Source of the DNA: Epiperipatus broadwayi
Taxonomy: Eukaryota; Onychophora; Udeonychophora; Euonychophora; Peripatidae
Reading direction: 5' to 3'
NCBI GenBank assembly: GCA_028023455.1
Contig: JAQFVV010012477.1
Coordinates: 4,235,365-4,299,364 of the forward strand
DNA length: 64,000 nucleotides
Below are positions 48,518-60,365 of the stretch, one piece after another. The notes under the pieces were generated by a model. The model was not told the origin of the DNA. It saw only the letters and a program-made list of their open reading frames with translations, and searched no databases. The translations under genes were made by a program, and so were the position numbers. Every line of letters begins with the position of its first letter. Within the stretch, counting starts at the first letter, position 1.

Positions 48518-48602
48518 CAGGATGACTTAGTTAGTTAGAGAATTACCTTAAAATTTAATACTCAAGAATCTGAGGGTCCAGATTCAATTTCCATGCTAGA
48601 GC
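48518..48602 (+). repeat. tRNA-like segment in the PLE 3' tail, right copy
   Basis: Collinear with the left-copy segment: 'tgacttagttagttagagaa' (A-box region), 'aatttaatactcaagaatct', then 'ccagattcaatttccatgct' (B-box region). More decayed in the A-box than the left copy. Confidence 0.65.
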
Positions 48603-48713
48603 TGTCACTGATCAGACCATATTTAAATAAAGTTAAATTTTTCTAAAGACATTCAACACTCATATAGATAATGAAGATAGTCCAACACATAAATAATTAA
48701 CACTGCATGAAAT

Positions 48714-48756
48714 ATCTAATAATATATATATATACTATATGTGTGAAATTGATTTA
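48714..48756 (+). repeat. 43-bp exact direct repeat, left copy
   Basis: It begins 'atctaataatatatatat' and ends 'gtgtgaaattgattta', and is identical at 53067-53109. The pair brackets the 4.3-kb unit. The left copy lies right at the end of the PLE right arm. Confidence 0.97.
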
Positions 48757-49710
48757 TATATATATATATATATATATTGTGCCCTTTTGTATGGGTCACC
48801 ATCTAATTTTTGTGCTAATCTATTAAAAATTTTAAATTTAAGATATATTTGAATATGTGATGTTAATTTTGCTTATGGTAATATTTCAAAAGGTTTAATT
48901 AAAGCAATCTATGAGTATTTGATATGTGAAATTGTGCTGAAATTGAGAGAGACATTTTAAATAAAGATGATAGTAGTATATGGTTGGGAAAACTGGCCAT
49001 AGTTAATACTGCATTAATATATTTAATAAGTAGGTATTTAAAACTAAAAGTGTTTAAAAGACAAGTTAAAATTAAATGCATATATTTATTATTGATAAAA
49101 TAATGTTATAAAAGAATATAAATATTTTTAATTATTATAAATACTTAAATAGAAGATTAATATTTGATTTTAATAATATCGAATTATTAATTTAAAATCT
49201 GTTATAATATCTTATTTATTTTAAAAAAAAATGTTTATTTTAAAAATGCAATTGTTAGTTATTTTTAGATTATGACAAGCGTTTCTTGTGTTGTAGAAAC
49301 AGATGTTAGTTAAATATGCACACACATGCTTGGAAGTTATCTAATAAAGTTGCAAAACTATTTTAAAAATCATGTTATAAAATTTATAAATAATACGTGA
49401 GCTATCATGAGATAAAATAAAGATAAATCAATGTAGAATATTAAATCTGATTTTTAAAAGTATTGCTTTAAAAATATAACGTATAAAAAAGACTTAGTTT
49501 ATTTTAAATAATCTTATAAAAGTTAAAATTAAAATCAAGTAAGTAAGAATATTTTAAAAGAATGTTTAGTGGATTTAAATAAACGATAAAGATTATTTTA
49601 AAAATTTAATAATGTAATAAATATTAAATATTAAATAAGTCATTATTTATTTTTAATTTTGTGTTGTTGGTAAATATGTAAATAAGCCAGCAAGTTGATT
49701 GTTTAAATGT

Positions 49711-49770
49711 ACCAATCAAATGGGAAGTTTCTTCCGGTATAAAAGCTCAGTTCAATTGTTAGGAGAGGAC
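49711..49770 (+). promoter_or_regulatory. CCAAT/TATA core promoter inside the 4.26-kb unit
   Basis: 'accaatcaaa' (49711), 'cttccggtataaaagctcag' (49731-49750; TATA at 49738) and an expected start about 49768 in 'gagaggacttcgtg'. The box 'cttccgg' also fits an ETS-type site. This is one of the clearest polymerase II promoters in the window. Confidence 0.6.
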
Positions 49771-52100
49771 TTCGTGATTGAATTTTCAAGTTAATTGTGT
49801 TATTAAAAATAGCTACGTAAATTTTATAGACGCTTTTAAAATCATTTTTTCAAAATTATAAGAGTGTCTTGTAAATAAGTTATAAAAGTTTTAAATGATA
49901 GACATGCAGTGTTAATTTAATTTTTCCTTATCAATCGTCTCTATATTGAAGCTCAATTTACAAGCAAATGGTCATGGGAACATCATATATAGTGAAAATA
50001 TATCGGAAACTTTATACTAGAAATATGACAAACGCTGGATTAGTTCGGAAAATTACGAGATGGAGAAAAGTAGTATTTTGGACAGTATATAATTTTAAAA
50101 GCTAATTGCTATTGACTATTAGAAAATAGATATTTTAAAGAATAAAATACTTCTTTATGAAGAAAGTATTTTTGCAAGCTACAAATTTAAATATATATCT
50201 TAAGTAAAGATATTAGAAATAAAAGTAGTTTTATAAATACTTGCCTTGTTAAGTCTTTATGTTTAAAAGACTGAATGTGGACAATTTTAAAAAGGCAAAT
50301 AGATTGAAAATATATTTAGCTAAAAATCTTAATATAATAAAAATTATTATATTGAAATAATTTAAACGCTGGTCGTTTTAGATGAAGAAGCTTATTCTTA
50401 CCTGGATATTTTGTTAAGAAATGCGCAAGTAATATGTGGACGTCCAAGTCAATTAAAATAATTAAATGATAATTTTTCATAAACTATAGACTAATTTAGA
50501 AATAATAACTTTAAATAATTTTCGTTAAGGAACTGGATCCGGAGCCTATAAACTATTTTAATTTTATTTTATTTTTCTTGTGGGGAACTTTTATTTTATT
50601 TTAAAAGAACGTTATCATTTTTATAAACTTTTTAAAAAACACGTGATAGACCGGAAAATGGAAATGGTGTTTTAGTGAATGTGTACCTAGGATTAAAGAA
50701 CTATATGGTGAAAAGAAGACATCGCTGGAATTACGTAATATGAATTCTGTTTTATTTATCTAACATAAAATTTAAATATTATTAATTTATTAAAAATAAG
50801 ATAGGTACATTTCTTAAAATAATAACTAAAAATAATATAATAATTAATTACATAAGTTTATTTTATAATTAATATAACACGTAATATGTTAAAGAATGAT
50901 TGTGAGTGTAAATGTGAATTATTTTATGAAGCTGTAATTCCGAAGAATATTGGAAGATGGACTGTACATTAAATCATTGCTTATGGTAAAAATTGTATAA
51001 TAATAATAATTTTGATATATTTAATATGTTTTCTTTAGATCATCCAAATGTTATGTTATTTGAATGAATGTATAAATATTTTAATAAAAATACACACACA
51101 TTATATTGGCAGTAACAGTTTTATGTAAATATGCATAATTTGAATTTATGATATAAATATGATACAACATTACATAAGAAGCTTAGAAATAATTATATGA
51201 TTCTTTCGTAAATAAATTTTGATATTTATTTTTTTTTTTTTATGTTATAATATTAGAATTATATTTATTATTCATAAGTAATTAGTTTATTGCAAGTTAG
51301 GAAGAGATCTCAAAGTCTATATTTTATTTTTGTTTTATTGGATAAATTAAGTTAAGTTTTATGTAGAAGTTTATATTTGGATTGAAGATTTACCGAATAT
51401 AGATGATGAAGTATAAATAGTTTGGATAATTAGTTTTATTTAAAATTGATGATTGTTTTTCCGGAAAGTTTAAATAAGTTTTAAAGGATGTTTTGTAGAT
51501 AGAAAGTTATTAAGAAGGAGTAGAATAACACATAAAGTAAAGTAATAATTTTACATAGAAAAGAATCATAGAATTTATCTAATATAATACTTTATGAATT
51601 TGAAATTAATGAATAATTTAAATATTATTATTTAACAGTACATATATGTAATGCATATTTGATAAAACATGTAGCATGAATTGCATTAAATGAAATATAA
51701 ATTATAATCAATTATTGTTATTACATTACAAAGATACATTAGTTTCTATATTATGCTATTAAAGTAATGCTGATAGTAAAGTAAACACATACTAGTACAT
51801 GATGAAATGAATAACAGTAATACTTAAGTGATGTAGCAATTTAATTAGTAAAGTTTAATTGTTTACATATGCTACATAAATATTGTTTACATAAATTTTT
51901 CTGTGTAATAATTGAAGTTCACTGATATTTATTTAAAGTCTAAGTTTTAAAAGCATACTTCAATGTTATTAGTACAGCATTTTAAAGAATGTATAATTAC
52001 TTATTAGGAGTATGAGTTAATAACAGTGTAAACATATTGTATTATTATTTTCTTATTTTTATTTTCTTTGTTTTCCTAATTTTGAACTGTAAATATTGTA

Positions 52101-52135
52101 AATAAATTCTTAGTTGAAGTTAATGTAAATAAATT
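52101..52135 (+). terminator. Two polyadenylation hexamers
   Basis: AATAAA occurs at 52101-52106 and again at about 52129-52134, followed by T/GT-rich sequence ('ttgtttaatttgtttt', 'gtgtgtcg'). This is the expected 3'-end signal for a transcript starting near 49768, about 2.35 kb long. AATAAA is common in AT-rich DNA, so this counts only with the promoter. Confidence 0.4.
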
Positions 52136-53035
52136 TGTTTAATTTGTTTTAAAAGTGTGTCGAGTTCATTATTTTACACCACAGCATTTGACAACAGATA
52201 ATTTGAATAAACATAATATTTGCACAATATGAATTTATTATTATTATTTAGAAATAAACACAATATTTTCTTGATATCATTTTATAAGAATTGATTGATA
52301 TTAACATATAATATTATTATGGTCATAGGGTAATTATAATGCACATTATAAGAGTACAATATTATTTATTGCCACAGATTATTGAATTATAAGATTTTGA
52401 TCTATTCCAAAATTAAGATGCTATATGAAAATAAAAGATATACATATGATTATTTATTTAATGATTGATGATATAACAGAAATAGATAAGATTAAGTTAT
52501 ACCCTAAGATTAGTATTGTATATTATTATTAGAATAAGTTAGGTGTATTTAGGTTTGATATAAAATCCCTTATCATACTTATTTACATGAATTATTATTA
52601 CTTTAAGATAATTAGAAGAGCCTGAGATTATTTAATTATATTTTTAAAAAATTAAAAGTTGAGATTTATTTTATTACTATTAAAGATAGTTTATTTTATT
52701 TAAAAGCCATAAGAATGCTGTAGATGTAGTAGTAAGTTAATAAGGAGGTAATAGTATTCTTATGCCATTGAGACAATGTCTTGGGAGATATTGACTCAAT
52801 GTAAATCTACTTATTGCTTTGTAACTTTACTTCACAGTCTCATGATTTTGATAAATACTTATTTAATTAGTACATACTATAGAACTATATTGATTTTGAT
52901 AATTGATAATAAATTTAATTAGAATATGATAGTATAAAAGTAAATTAAAGATAGATATGCAAATTTTAATTAAGCATTATAATTTAATTGAGCTAGTTGT
53001 ATTTCAAACTATATTATACATCGAGAAGTAAGGGT

Positions 53036-53066
<31 letters not shown>

Positions 53067-53070
<4 letters not shown>

Positions 53071-53109
53071 AATAATATATATATATACTATATGTGTGAA
53101 ATTGATTTA
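53067..53109 (+). repeat. 43-bp exact direct repeat, right copy
   Basis: Identical to 48714-48756. A third, diverged echo ('aaatatctaatgatatatat') is at 53334-53353, so the motif may have been locally repeated before the 4.26-kb unit inserted. Confidence 0.97.
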
Positions 53110-53394
53110 AAATATAATTACATGTATTAAGTGACATTTATTTTCACTATATATAGAATAGATAAGCATTTTTTACAAAACATTTCCAATCAAAGTAAAA
53201 ATGTTAAACACTTTTCACTTAAAAGAATATTTTATATTTTTAATTAGTACCATATGGACATATATTGTTATATACACATACTAAATATGATATATATATA
53301 CATAAGGAATATAAATTTTAACTTATAGCAGAAATATCTAATGATATATATATATATATATATATGAAGTGTCCAGTCAATATAAAGTACAATA

Positions 53395-53820
53395 TAGTAT
53401 TTCATTTTTATTTACTGTGCCAATACCAAAAACTTAAAAATAATAGATACATTTTATATTAAATGCTTTTGTTGACTGTGCAGTAAAAAGAATTAAAATA
53501 ATAGTTTCTTCAATCACATTTGGGTTTTTTAAGACTTAACATGAAATAAAAGTTTGGTGGTGATCCAGAAATTAATTAAATCAATCCCTATTTTTTATAA
53601 CAAGGAACTGACTTAATTAATTTCTGGATTCCCATGCTTTTATTCCAAGTTGAATTTAAAAACCCCAATTGTAGTTAAAAATTTTTTTTTCTTTTTGTTA
53701 CATGGTCAATAAAAGTATCTAATATAATTTTTTTATCTCTATTGTTAAAAATACAAGTTAAGAAATTTAAAATAATGATAAAAAATGATCATTATGTTCT
53801 GTCAAATATTATAGTACAAA
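53395..53820. mobile_element. Foldback element, ~150-bp arms and ~16-nt centre
   Basis: The inner arms (53511-53587 and 53604-53679) mirror each other: 'atccagaaattaattaa' against 'ttaattaatttctggat', and 'aataaaag' against 'cttttatt'. Similarity continues outward with gaps to about 53440 and 53745, and weakly to 53395 and 53820. No protein is encoded. It is probably a foldback MITE. Confidence 0.82.
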
Positions 53821-55258
53821 ACTTTTGAGATATTTTAATAATTATAAAAACAATTTAAATTTTGCAACAGAATTTCAGAGCTTTATGATAACTTATCAAT
53901 AATTTGTTCCAAATGTAGATATGAAATTCAACCAGTAAAGATTTTATTAATTTTAGTTTTTCAAAAGCATTATGGTAATCAGCCAATAAAAAAGCAATTG
54001 TTCTTATTATATTTTCATTTTATTATTTTTATTTCTATATTTAAAAAGTTCAAATATGATTTTTAAGGATATTTTTTATTTGTAAATTTATATTTCTACA
54101 AACACAATTTATTGATTTATAATTAAGTCTTAAAACTAAAATAAAATATTGAACTATTAACTCAAATTGCCACTAGGGAAAGGATGGAGAATCATTAAAA
54201 TGTAGAAAGATTAACAGTAAACTTTAATTATTTATATATAATAATAGTTAAATAAACCAAAAATGAAGTTTACATATTATAAATGATACAATTACATAAA
54301 TGTATATTTCTAGTATAAATCATTATTACATAAAAAACTTCAGATATTAGAAAAAAAAGACTCTATATAAATATTATTACAATTGCAATAAGATATATAA
54401 AAATGGTTCTTTATAACAAATGAATTAGAAGATTTTGAGTGATGAATTAAAAGCAAATAAAAATAAAGTAATAACAAATGTATAAAAAATCAGTCTTTGT
54501 TTATAAATTTGCAAGCACTGAAATAAGTCTCCAAGTGGATGGGTAAATATTAAAAAGATGGCAAGAACATTATTTTTCATTTCTATCATACTAATTTTAT
54601 TAAAAATAGGAGACAAATTTAGGACAAATAGGATTTAATATGAAATGACATCTTAGAAATCACAATGTGAAATTAAGATTGTGGTTCTAATGTTAAAAAA
54701 TTGGCTTCCCTCTATGTTGCATAGAAAAAATATATTCTACTTATATTATTTACTCAATTTGCAGAGTATTAAATTAAGAAATGATTAATTGGTTCATTAT
54801 CATTTAGTGATAAGTAGCATTAATTTGAAAGCAGCTCATCCTATTCAATAGAAATATTTCTAGGAAGAGCTTTAAGATTAATTATAATAAAGAAGTTCAA
54901 ATATTTTTGATTTAAAAACTGAGTAGTTTATTGGATGAAGTACTAAAGGAAGAAGTAATTTTTGAGTTAGTGGGATAGACCACTGTATACATGTCATAAT
55001 ATTTAAATTTGTTATGAAGTAAAATAAAAATAATACTAGAGTGTTAAGGGGCTGGAGTAGGAATAGTTGGGAAAATGATATTTAAAATTACTTTTAAATG
55101 TTTTAAACACAAATTTTTAATTTTTTTTTTACATGTAAAACTTGCAATTATTTTCAGAAAGCAATTAAACAATTCATTTATTGGTATGTACATTGACTTT
55201 ATATTTCAAATCAAATCAGAATGCCTAAAAATTTTGCTAATATCAAAATGAAACCTAC
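53821..55258. other. AT-rich spacer, nothing recognised
   Basis: No supported feature. A 63-codon minus-strand frame (54425-54616) with hydrophobic residues lacks splice context. Confidence 0.5.
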
Positions 55259-55453
55259 CTGTGTAAATTCCTTGGCTGCTTGTTCTGCCTCTTCCAATTT
55301 CATATTTTTCAAACGTTGTTTATGTTTATCAATAAGTATAGAGAAAGAGTTCACTACCATATTTAAACTGGAAGTTGTTAGAGTATTACTGGAATTTGTC
55401 AGCTCTGATAAGTAAGAAATGATTTGTAATGGTGGAGTATTAATATCATTAAG
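55259..55453 (-). CDS. Candidate internal exon, 65 codons, phase 0 (best in window)
   Basis: The minus strand has a strong acceptor (a ~25-nt T/C tract, 'ctctcttttttgtag'), then 195 nt, then a consensus donor (CAG|gtaggt). The only open frame reads LNDINTPPLQIISYLSELTN at the start and EEAEQAAKEFTQ at the end, with balanced amphipathic helical content. Both edges fall between codons, as for the exons at 39.6 and 38.6 kb further down the same strand. The 'L-x2-L-x-N-x3-L-T-x3-L-x-M-V-V' part loosely resembles helices in GAIN subdomain A of adhesion GPCRs, but this is a weak impression. No neighbour exon was identified, so the gene, if real, has large introns. Confidence 0.6.
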
Positions 55454-58400
55454 CTACAAAAAAGAGAGAGAAAAAAGAAAAATTAAATAAAGAGCTAGTT
55501 GATAAAAATATTTTTATAGTTTTAATTAATATGAACATTAAGTAAAAAAATGTTTTTGTTGTTGTTTTAAGATTAAAGCAGTCCTAAATATACACACTAG
55601 ATGATAGGACAACTTGCTCAAGCTTTAACCTTTTTGCTATGCATTTTGTACCTAGTGGTTATTTGTGTAACATTTCCAACATTTTAATGAATTATCATTA
55701 ATCTACATTATATTTTTCAAAATTTTAAATTATTTTTTAAAAATATAAGTTTAAAAATAGAAACTATTTTTAAAAATAATATTTCATCTTTGCAAATATA
55801 TATAAAAAATAATAAACTGAAATACACAATCAGAATAATAGTTTTTGCTATTTTATAATTGCTGATGAAAATAATTTGGAATAAAATAAAATTTATTTGA
55901 ACTTCATTTCTAATATCCAAATAAAATTTTTTAAAGAATGTATCAAGCAATAAAATTATATTTAAAAATTTGAAATTTTTCTTATAATTATTAAAAAAAA
56001 AAAAGAGAAAAAGAAACAGTTACAATGGTTATAAATACATTTATTTTTCAGCCAATCAAGTCTTTGGTTATATTATTACATTTTTGCAGATTTACATTTT
56101 TCTTAAAACAAACATTCAAATAATACCTTGAGTCTTAACATCACATTCTTGCCATAAAATAAATAGTTCACAAATATTTTGCAAAAATAAATATAAAAAC
56201 AATTATGAAAAGTATATGATTTTTATTTTTAAGATTTGAATAAAAGATGAGCTCATTAAACCGTAGCGAATATTTTGACTATAAAGATGATGCCATTCTC
56301 CAATGTTTTGCATCAGATTTTCTGTATAATACTGATATCTGGAGACTTTTAAAATTAATAATTTCCAGTTTTACCCTCAAAAGAAAACTAAAAGACAGTC
56401 ACACAAATGTAGTAGAAAGTGTAACCGTTAAAAGACAGATAAAATTTTCTGTATAGCAAGACTCTCTGAAAGTCTTCAAACAGAAAAACAATGCAGGGGG
56501 AGGGGGAAATATTCACCAAGCTTTCTAATTGCCAGATTTTGCAGCTTCATTTTACTTTAAGGATAGTTAAATTTCATTTAATAATTAATATAAATTAGTT
56601 ACCTAAGTTAGTTATAAAATAATTATTTGGAAAAAAATTATGTCTTTTAAAATTGTTCATCAATCCCATATTTAAGCCCAAGTCATGATCAATCTCTAAA
56701 ATTGATCTTTTTAAGCAAGGTTCTCTCTAGATATATTAAAATAAAATAAAAAATAAAAAGTCAGATAATACTTGTAGGGCTAGTCAACTCTAAGTGATGA
56801 AAATTTTTATTTCCTTTCTCCTTTTACATTGTATCCAATAATACTTATGTACTCACCAACCAATTATTAGATAGATTCTTTGATTGGTAGTATAGGCCAA
56901 GTTGTTAGTTTTAAACCATAAGTCATGGCCATGGACAATATAAAAAGATATGTTAACCATTATATCATATAACCCTTACATTAAATAATAAATAAAAACA
57001 GGATTTCTGACTCCAAAGAATCTTTTGACAAAAACACTAAGATCAATTATTTTCTGTTACTCATTATAGTGTACTTTGCCAATTTACTCTATGTACTTAT
57101 TAAACCTCACCTCCACAAGGTTACTTAATATACATAAATTTGAATATTGTTAATGCTAGTAGTTACCACTGCCATTTAATTAATTCTAAATAAAAAATAT
57201 TACAATATAACAAAGCCAATTTTAAAAGGGTAAATAATTTATATTTTCAGTAGAGAAATATAACAGAATCTTTAAATAATTTTCTGCAGGTGAAAGATCT
57301 CCTCAACAGCCTTCTAAAGGCATTTCTCAATAAGCAACTCAATTAATTACTTGTTAAAATTTGAACACTTTTTGTTTTAATTTTGCACTGTACTAAAAAA
57401 TTCTAAATACATGCTTACTAATACTGCATGGTTATTTGGGTTAACTGTACACAACCTTAAAAAAATCTGCCTTGAATTTAAATTTCAGGTTTTAAGAAAG
57501 ACAAGAAAATGCACTAATATTTAATATACCACACATTAAATAAATTCTTGGTTTTAAAAAAGAGATTTAATACAATTTAGGTATAATAATTAAATTAATA
57601 AACAACAAATCACCCCCAAGCATAAAATTGCAATAATAGGTGGCAAGAAAAAGGAAAAAAAAAAGATAGTACATTAATGAAAACTGAATATATTTCTAAA
57701 GACAAAATTAGTATTAATTTAGAAGTACAATGTAGATAAAACCAAGCACTCACTACATATTCATTAAGTGAAAAAAACAGTATCACTACATATAAATCAG
57801 ATGCATATATTTTAAATATTACAAAATCATAATGGGAATAACATTTATATTGCAAATAAAGGAATACTAGAATATCACAGTAGTCTTGGATATAATAAAA
57901 AAACACTGAAATAACAAATGATTTTTAAATCAATAGACCTCATAAAATTATTCTGATTGGAGATTAAAAACTTGCCTGAATACAACAAACAAATTTAATT
58001 TTTTTTTTAATATATCAAATAGAGTTTGCTGAAATAAAGATATATCTACAATAAAATATTGAGAAATTTATTAGTTTTAATTATCATTTTAATAGTTAAA
58101 CTTAGATTAAAATGATTCACATTTTTTCAAATGATATCTTTCTTAAAATAAAAATTATAGAAAAGTATTTAATAAATGTAAAATCAGTTATTTTTAGTTT
58201 CCATTTTATCAAATTAGGTTTATCTTTACTAAAAACATTTATATTGATTTAGCCATATACACAATACGTTAAAGCAAAAAAAAAAAGGATAAATCTAAGA
58301 TATATTTTGGATGCAATCAAGTATACATTTTCTTGTTATTAATATTAATATTATATTGATGTTCAAGATGGATCCATCCAGCCATCATTGAAGTACTAGA

Positions 58401-59187
58401 CATTCAAAAATATTGCGGAGATTTTTAGTCTGCAAAATCTTTGATTAAATTATTATTTAATTAACATTAATAATAACTGCAAATTAATGTTATGTTTAAA
58501 TGAGATTACATTTGTCTGTATTGCATATGTTTTTAATATTGCATGCTAAATTTGGACAGCATTAGTAATACAAGTGATGCAACAATACATTTATATTTTT
58601 AAAATAAAATACATCACATAAATCTATTTATATAAGAAATCTGAGCTCTCTTTTGATAAAGTGAATAGGAGTTCAAAAATAGCATACTTGATGAGGCTAG
58701 GCAATAGATGAAATATATGAAGTAAAAGAGATCAATTTGTTTATTATAAACTGATAATAATCAACAAATTTCATTACAAAAGTTGATAAATCTTTTTTAA
58801 ATATAAATAGTCTACTTATCTCTCTCTATCAGTCTTCTCATAAAAGAAGTAAAGGAGAAAATATTATTCACCGATTTTTCCTTTGGTGAGAATTTGAGTG
58901 TTTTTTCATCTCTGTTTTAACTTCTATCTAAAAATAATTACAAACCTATTTACTAATAAATGTTAAATAGTTAGCTTACTAGTCTTTAAGCTAGCTATTT
59001 GAAAGAAAAACTCCAAGCCTCTTGAAAATAATTTAATTCAATCTGAATTCAAACTACAAGTTATAGATATGACAGATAGATGCATTATCTTTATATGATG
59101 AAACCTTTACATTATATATTAATTTTATTTATTTCATTGATCAATCTCTCAATAATATTGCACTTCAATAAAATTTGGGTACTTTGT
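55454..59187. other. AT-rich spacer, no firm feature
   Basis: On the minus strand at 56300-56420 a splice-acceptor-like 'gtgactgtcttttag' precedes ~36 open codons (VKLEIINFKSLQISVLYRK...), but no donor fits. At 57290-57350 a less AT-rich patch reads 'ELLIEKC' and 'KAVEEIFHLQKI' on minus, broken by a stop. Both are too weak to call. The 98-codon minus frame at 57610-57906 is Phe/Tyr/Ile-rich noise. Confidence 0.45.
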
Positions 59188-59190
59188 TAT

Positions 59191-59447
59191 TAGAGCTGCA
59201 ACACAGAGCAGGTATTAGACCACCTGCGACTGATCACATTTATCAATCTGCTGATAACTTTGTAATCTTGGGATCTGACCAAAATAATGTGTCCACGGAT
59301 CTTGTACACAACTTTTTTTGGCAAAAAAAAAATGTGCACACACATCTTGTACATGATATTTTGGCAAGATTTACAAAGTTATCTGGAGGTTGAAATGAAT
59401 GTCAATAGGTGCAATAGGTTTAATACATGCTCTGTGTTGCAGGACTA
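59191..59447. mobile_element. Foldback MITE with ~30-bp terminal inverted repeats
   Basis: The ends mirror each other: 'ctgcaacacagagca' (59196) and 'tgctctgtgttgcag' (59428), continuing as 'gtattaga' against 'tttaatac'. The inner halves also pair ('tgataactttgtaatcttg' against 'caagatttacaaagttatc'), so most of the 257 bp is palindromic. A TA borders both ends, as expected for Tc1/mariner-type insertion. The 72-codon frame over it is a by-product. Confidence 0.85.
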
Positions 59448-59514
59448 AAAATAAATAAAAGTAAAAACATAATATAATTTTAAACAAGACATTCAAATAT
59501 GTATGACTTGGACA

Positions 59515-59885
59515 CTAACAACTTTTAAGAACATCTAAAATTAAAGAAAAAAAAAGATTTGCGATCTTAATGAAGAATGTCACTTGAAAGCAAAAAAAAA
59601 AAGTGATTTGTGATCTTAATGAAATGACAGCATTACACAAAAAAATTATTTGTTCAAATAAACACTAAGCAAACAGTAAATGATTTTAGTTTTTAAATAA
59701 TATTGATAAAAAGACATTAACTAAACATACAACTTCCACAGTAACAACTTTTAAGAACAACATTAAAAAAAAGTGATTTGCGATCTTAATGAAATGATGC
59801 CATTATATAAAAAATTGTTATTAAACAAACAGTAAATGATTTTGGTTTTTAAATAATATTTATAAAAACACATTAAGTATACTCA
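59515..59885 (+). repeat. Direct duplication, ~235-bp period
   Basis: 'aacttttaagaaca' at 59520 and 59749 heads collinear copies with 'gatttg(c/t)gatcttaatgaa', 'aaacagtaaatgatttt' and 'tttttaaataatatt'. Within copy 1 the 'gatttgcgatcttaatgaa' word occurs twice. Confidence 0.85.
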
Positions 59886-59984
59886 TATGATATTTAATGT
59901 GTAATATATAACAGGAATTGTCACCTTGAAGCAAAAAAAAATAATATTATCACAGAAAATGGACGTGTACTAAAAGTTTTCCTT

Positions 59985-60292
59985 CCGAAAATGTAGAGGT
60001 GATTCTAGAGTATGCTGAGATTTTCAACAGAAATACTAATAAATGTATTTTTTTTAGTAAACAAATTAAACCAAAAAAAAAAAAACTGAACAAAAATCAC
60101 ACAAAAAACATGTATATTAATTATGATACTGAAACCAAAAATGTAGAACGTGATTGCAGAATATGCTGGGATTTTCAACAGAAATGCTAATAAACATATT
60201 TTTTTTATAAACAAATTAAACCAAAAAAAGGAACAAAAACCAACAAAAAAAAATAATTATGAGATTGAAAATGTCAAAGTATTACAAAAAAA
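59985..60292 (+). repeat. Direct duplication, ~153-bp period
   Basis: 'aaaatgtaga(g/ac)gtgatt' at 59988 and 60138 starts two copies. Both continue with 'gattttcaacagaaat(a/g)ctaataaa' and 'aaacaaattaaaccaaaaaa'. They are more than 85% identical. It lies next to the 235-bp duplication and shares the A-run-rich style. Confidence 0.88.
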
Positions 60293-60365
60293 AAAAAAGA
60301 TCGCATTAATAAAAAAAAAAACACGTTTTACATATACTCACAGGGATTATTTTCTTTCAATTTGA

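Larger units (their letters stand above)
46560..48713. mobile_element. Head-to-head pair of PLE copies with tRNA-like tails (palindrome 3)
   Basis: The left copy runs on the minus strand from about 47810 to 46560, the right on plus from about 47925 to 48713. The inner ends are mirror images ('aaagatcagcctttcaag' at 47777 and its complement at ~47960-47980), with ~95 nt between. The right copy lacks the RT-end segment equivalent to about 47300-47760. Outer ends share the coding end, a tRNA-like segment and the tail 'taaatttttctaaagacatt'. This is the best-preserved of the three pairs. Confidence 0.87.
48778..53038 (+). mobile_element. 4.26-kb non-coding unit, probable giant solo LTR
   Basis: The ends are TGTGCCCTT... 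and ...AAGTAAGGGTACA, i.e. TG...CA with an inverted repeat of nine positions and one mismatch. Flanks are (TA)n on both sides, consistent with an 'atat' target duplication. The order inside fits an LTR: ~0.95 kb without signals (U3), a CCAAT/TATA promoter at 49711-49745, and AATAAA hexamers at 52101 and 52129. A word near 52165-52195 ('gttcattattttacacca', then 'catttgacaac') resembles a Gypsy U5 end plus primer-site region, which does not fit the outer border well. No frame exceeds 63 codons. Alternatives are a non-autonomous DNA transposon with TGT/ACA ends, or a host lncRNA locus. Confidence 0.5.

Noticed and set aside
57610-57906. 98-codon minus-strand frame as a membrane protein
   Set aside because: Residues are those expected from translating T-rich noise (Phe, Tyr, Leu, Ile); there is no splice or promoter context and no motif.
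59175-59393. 72-codon + frame as a gene
   Set aside because: It translates the arms of a palindromic MITE.
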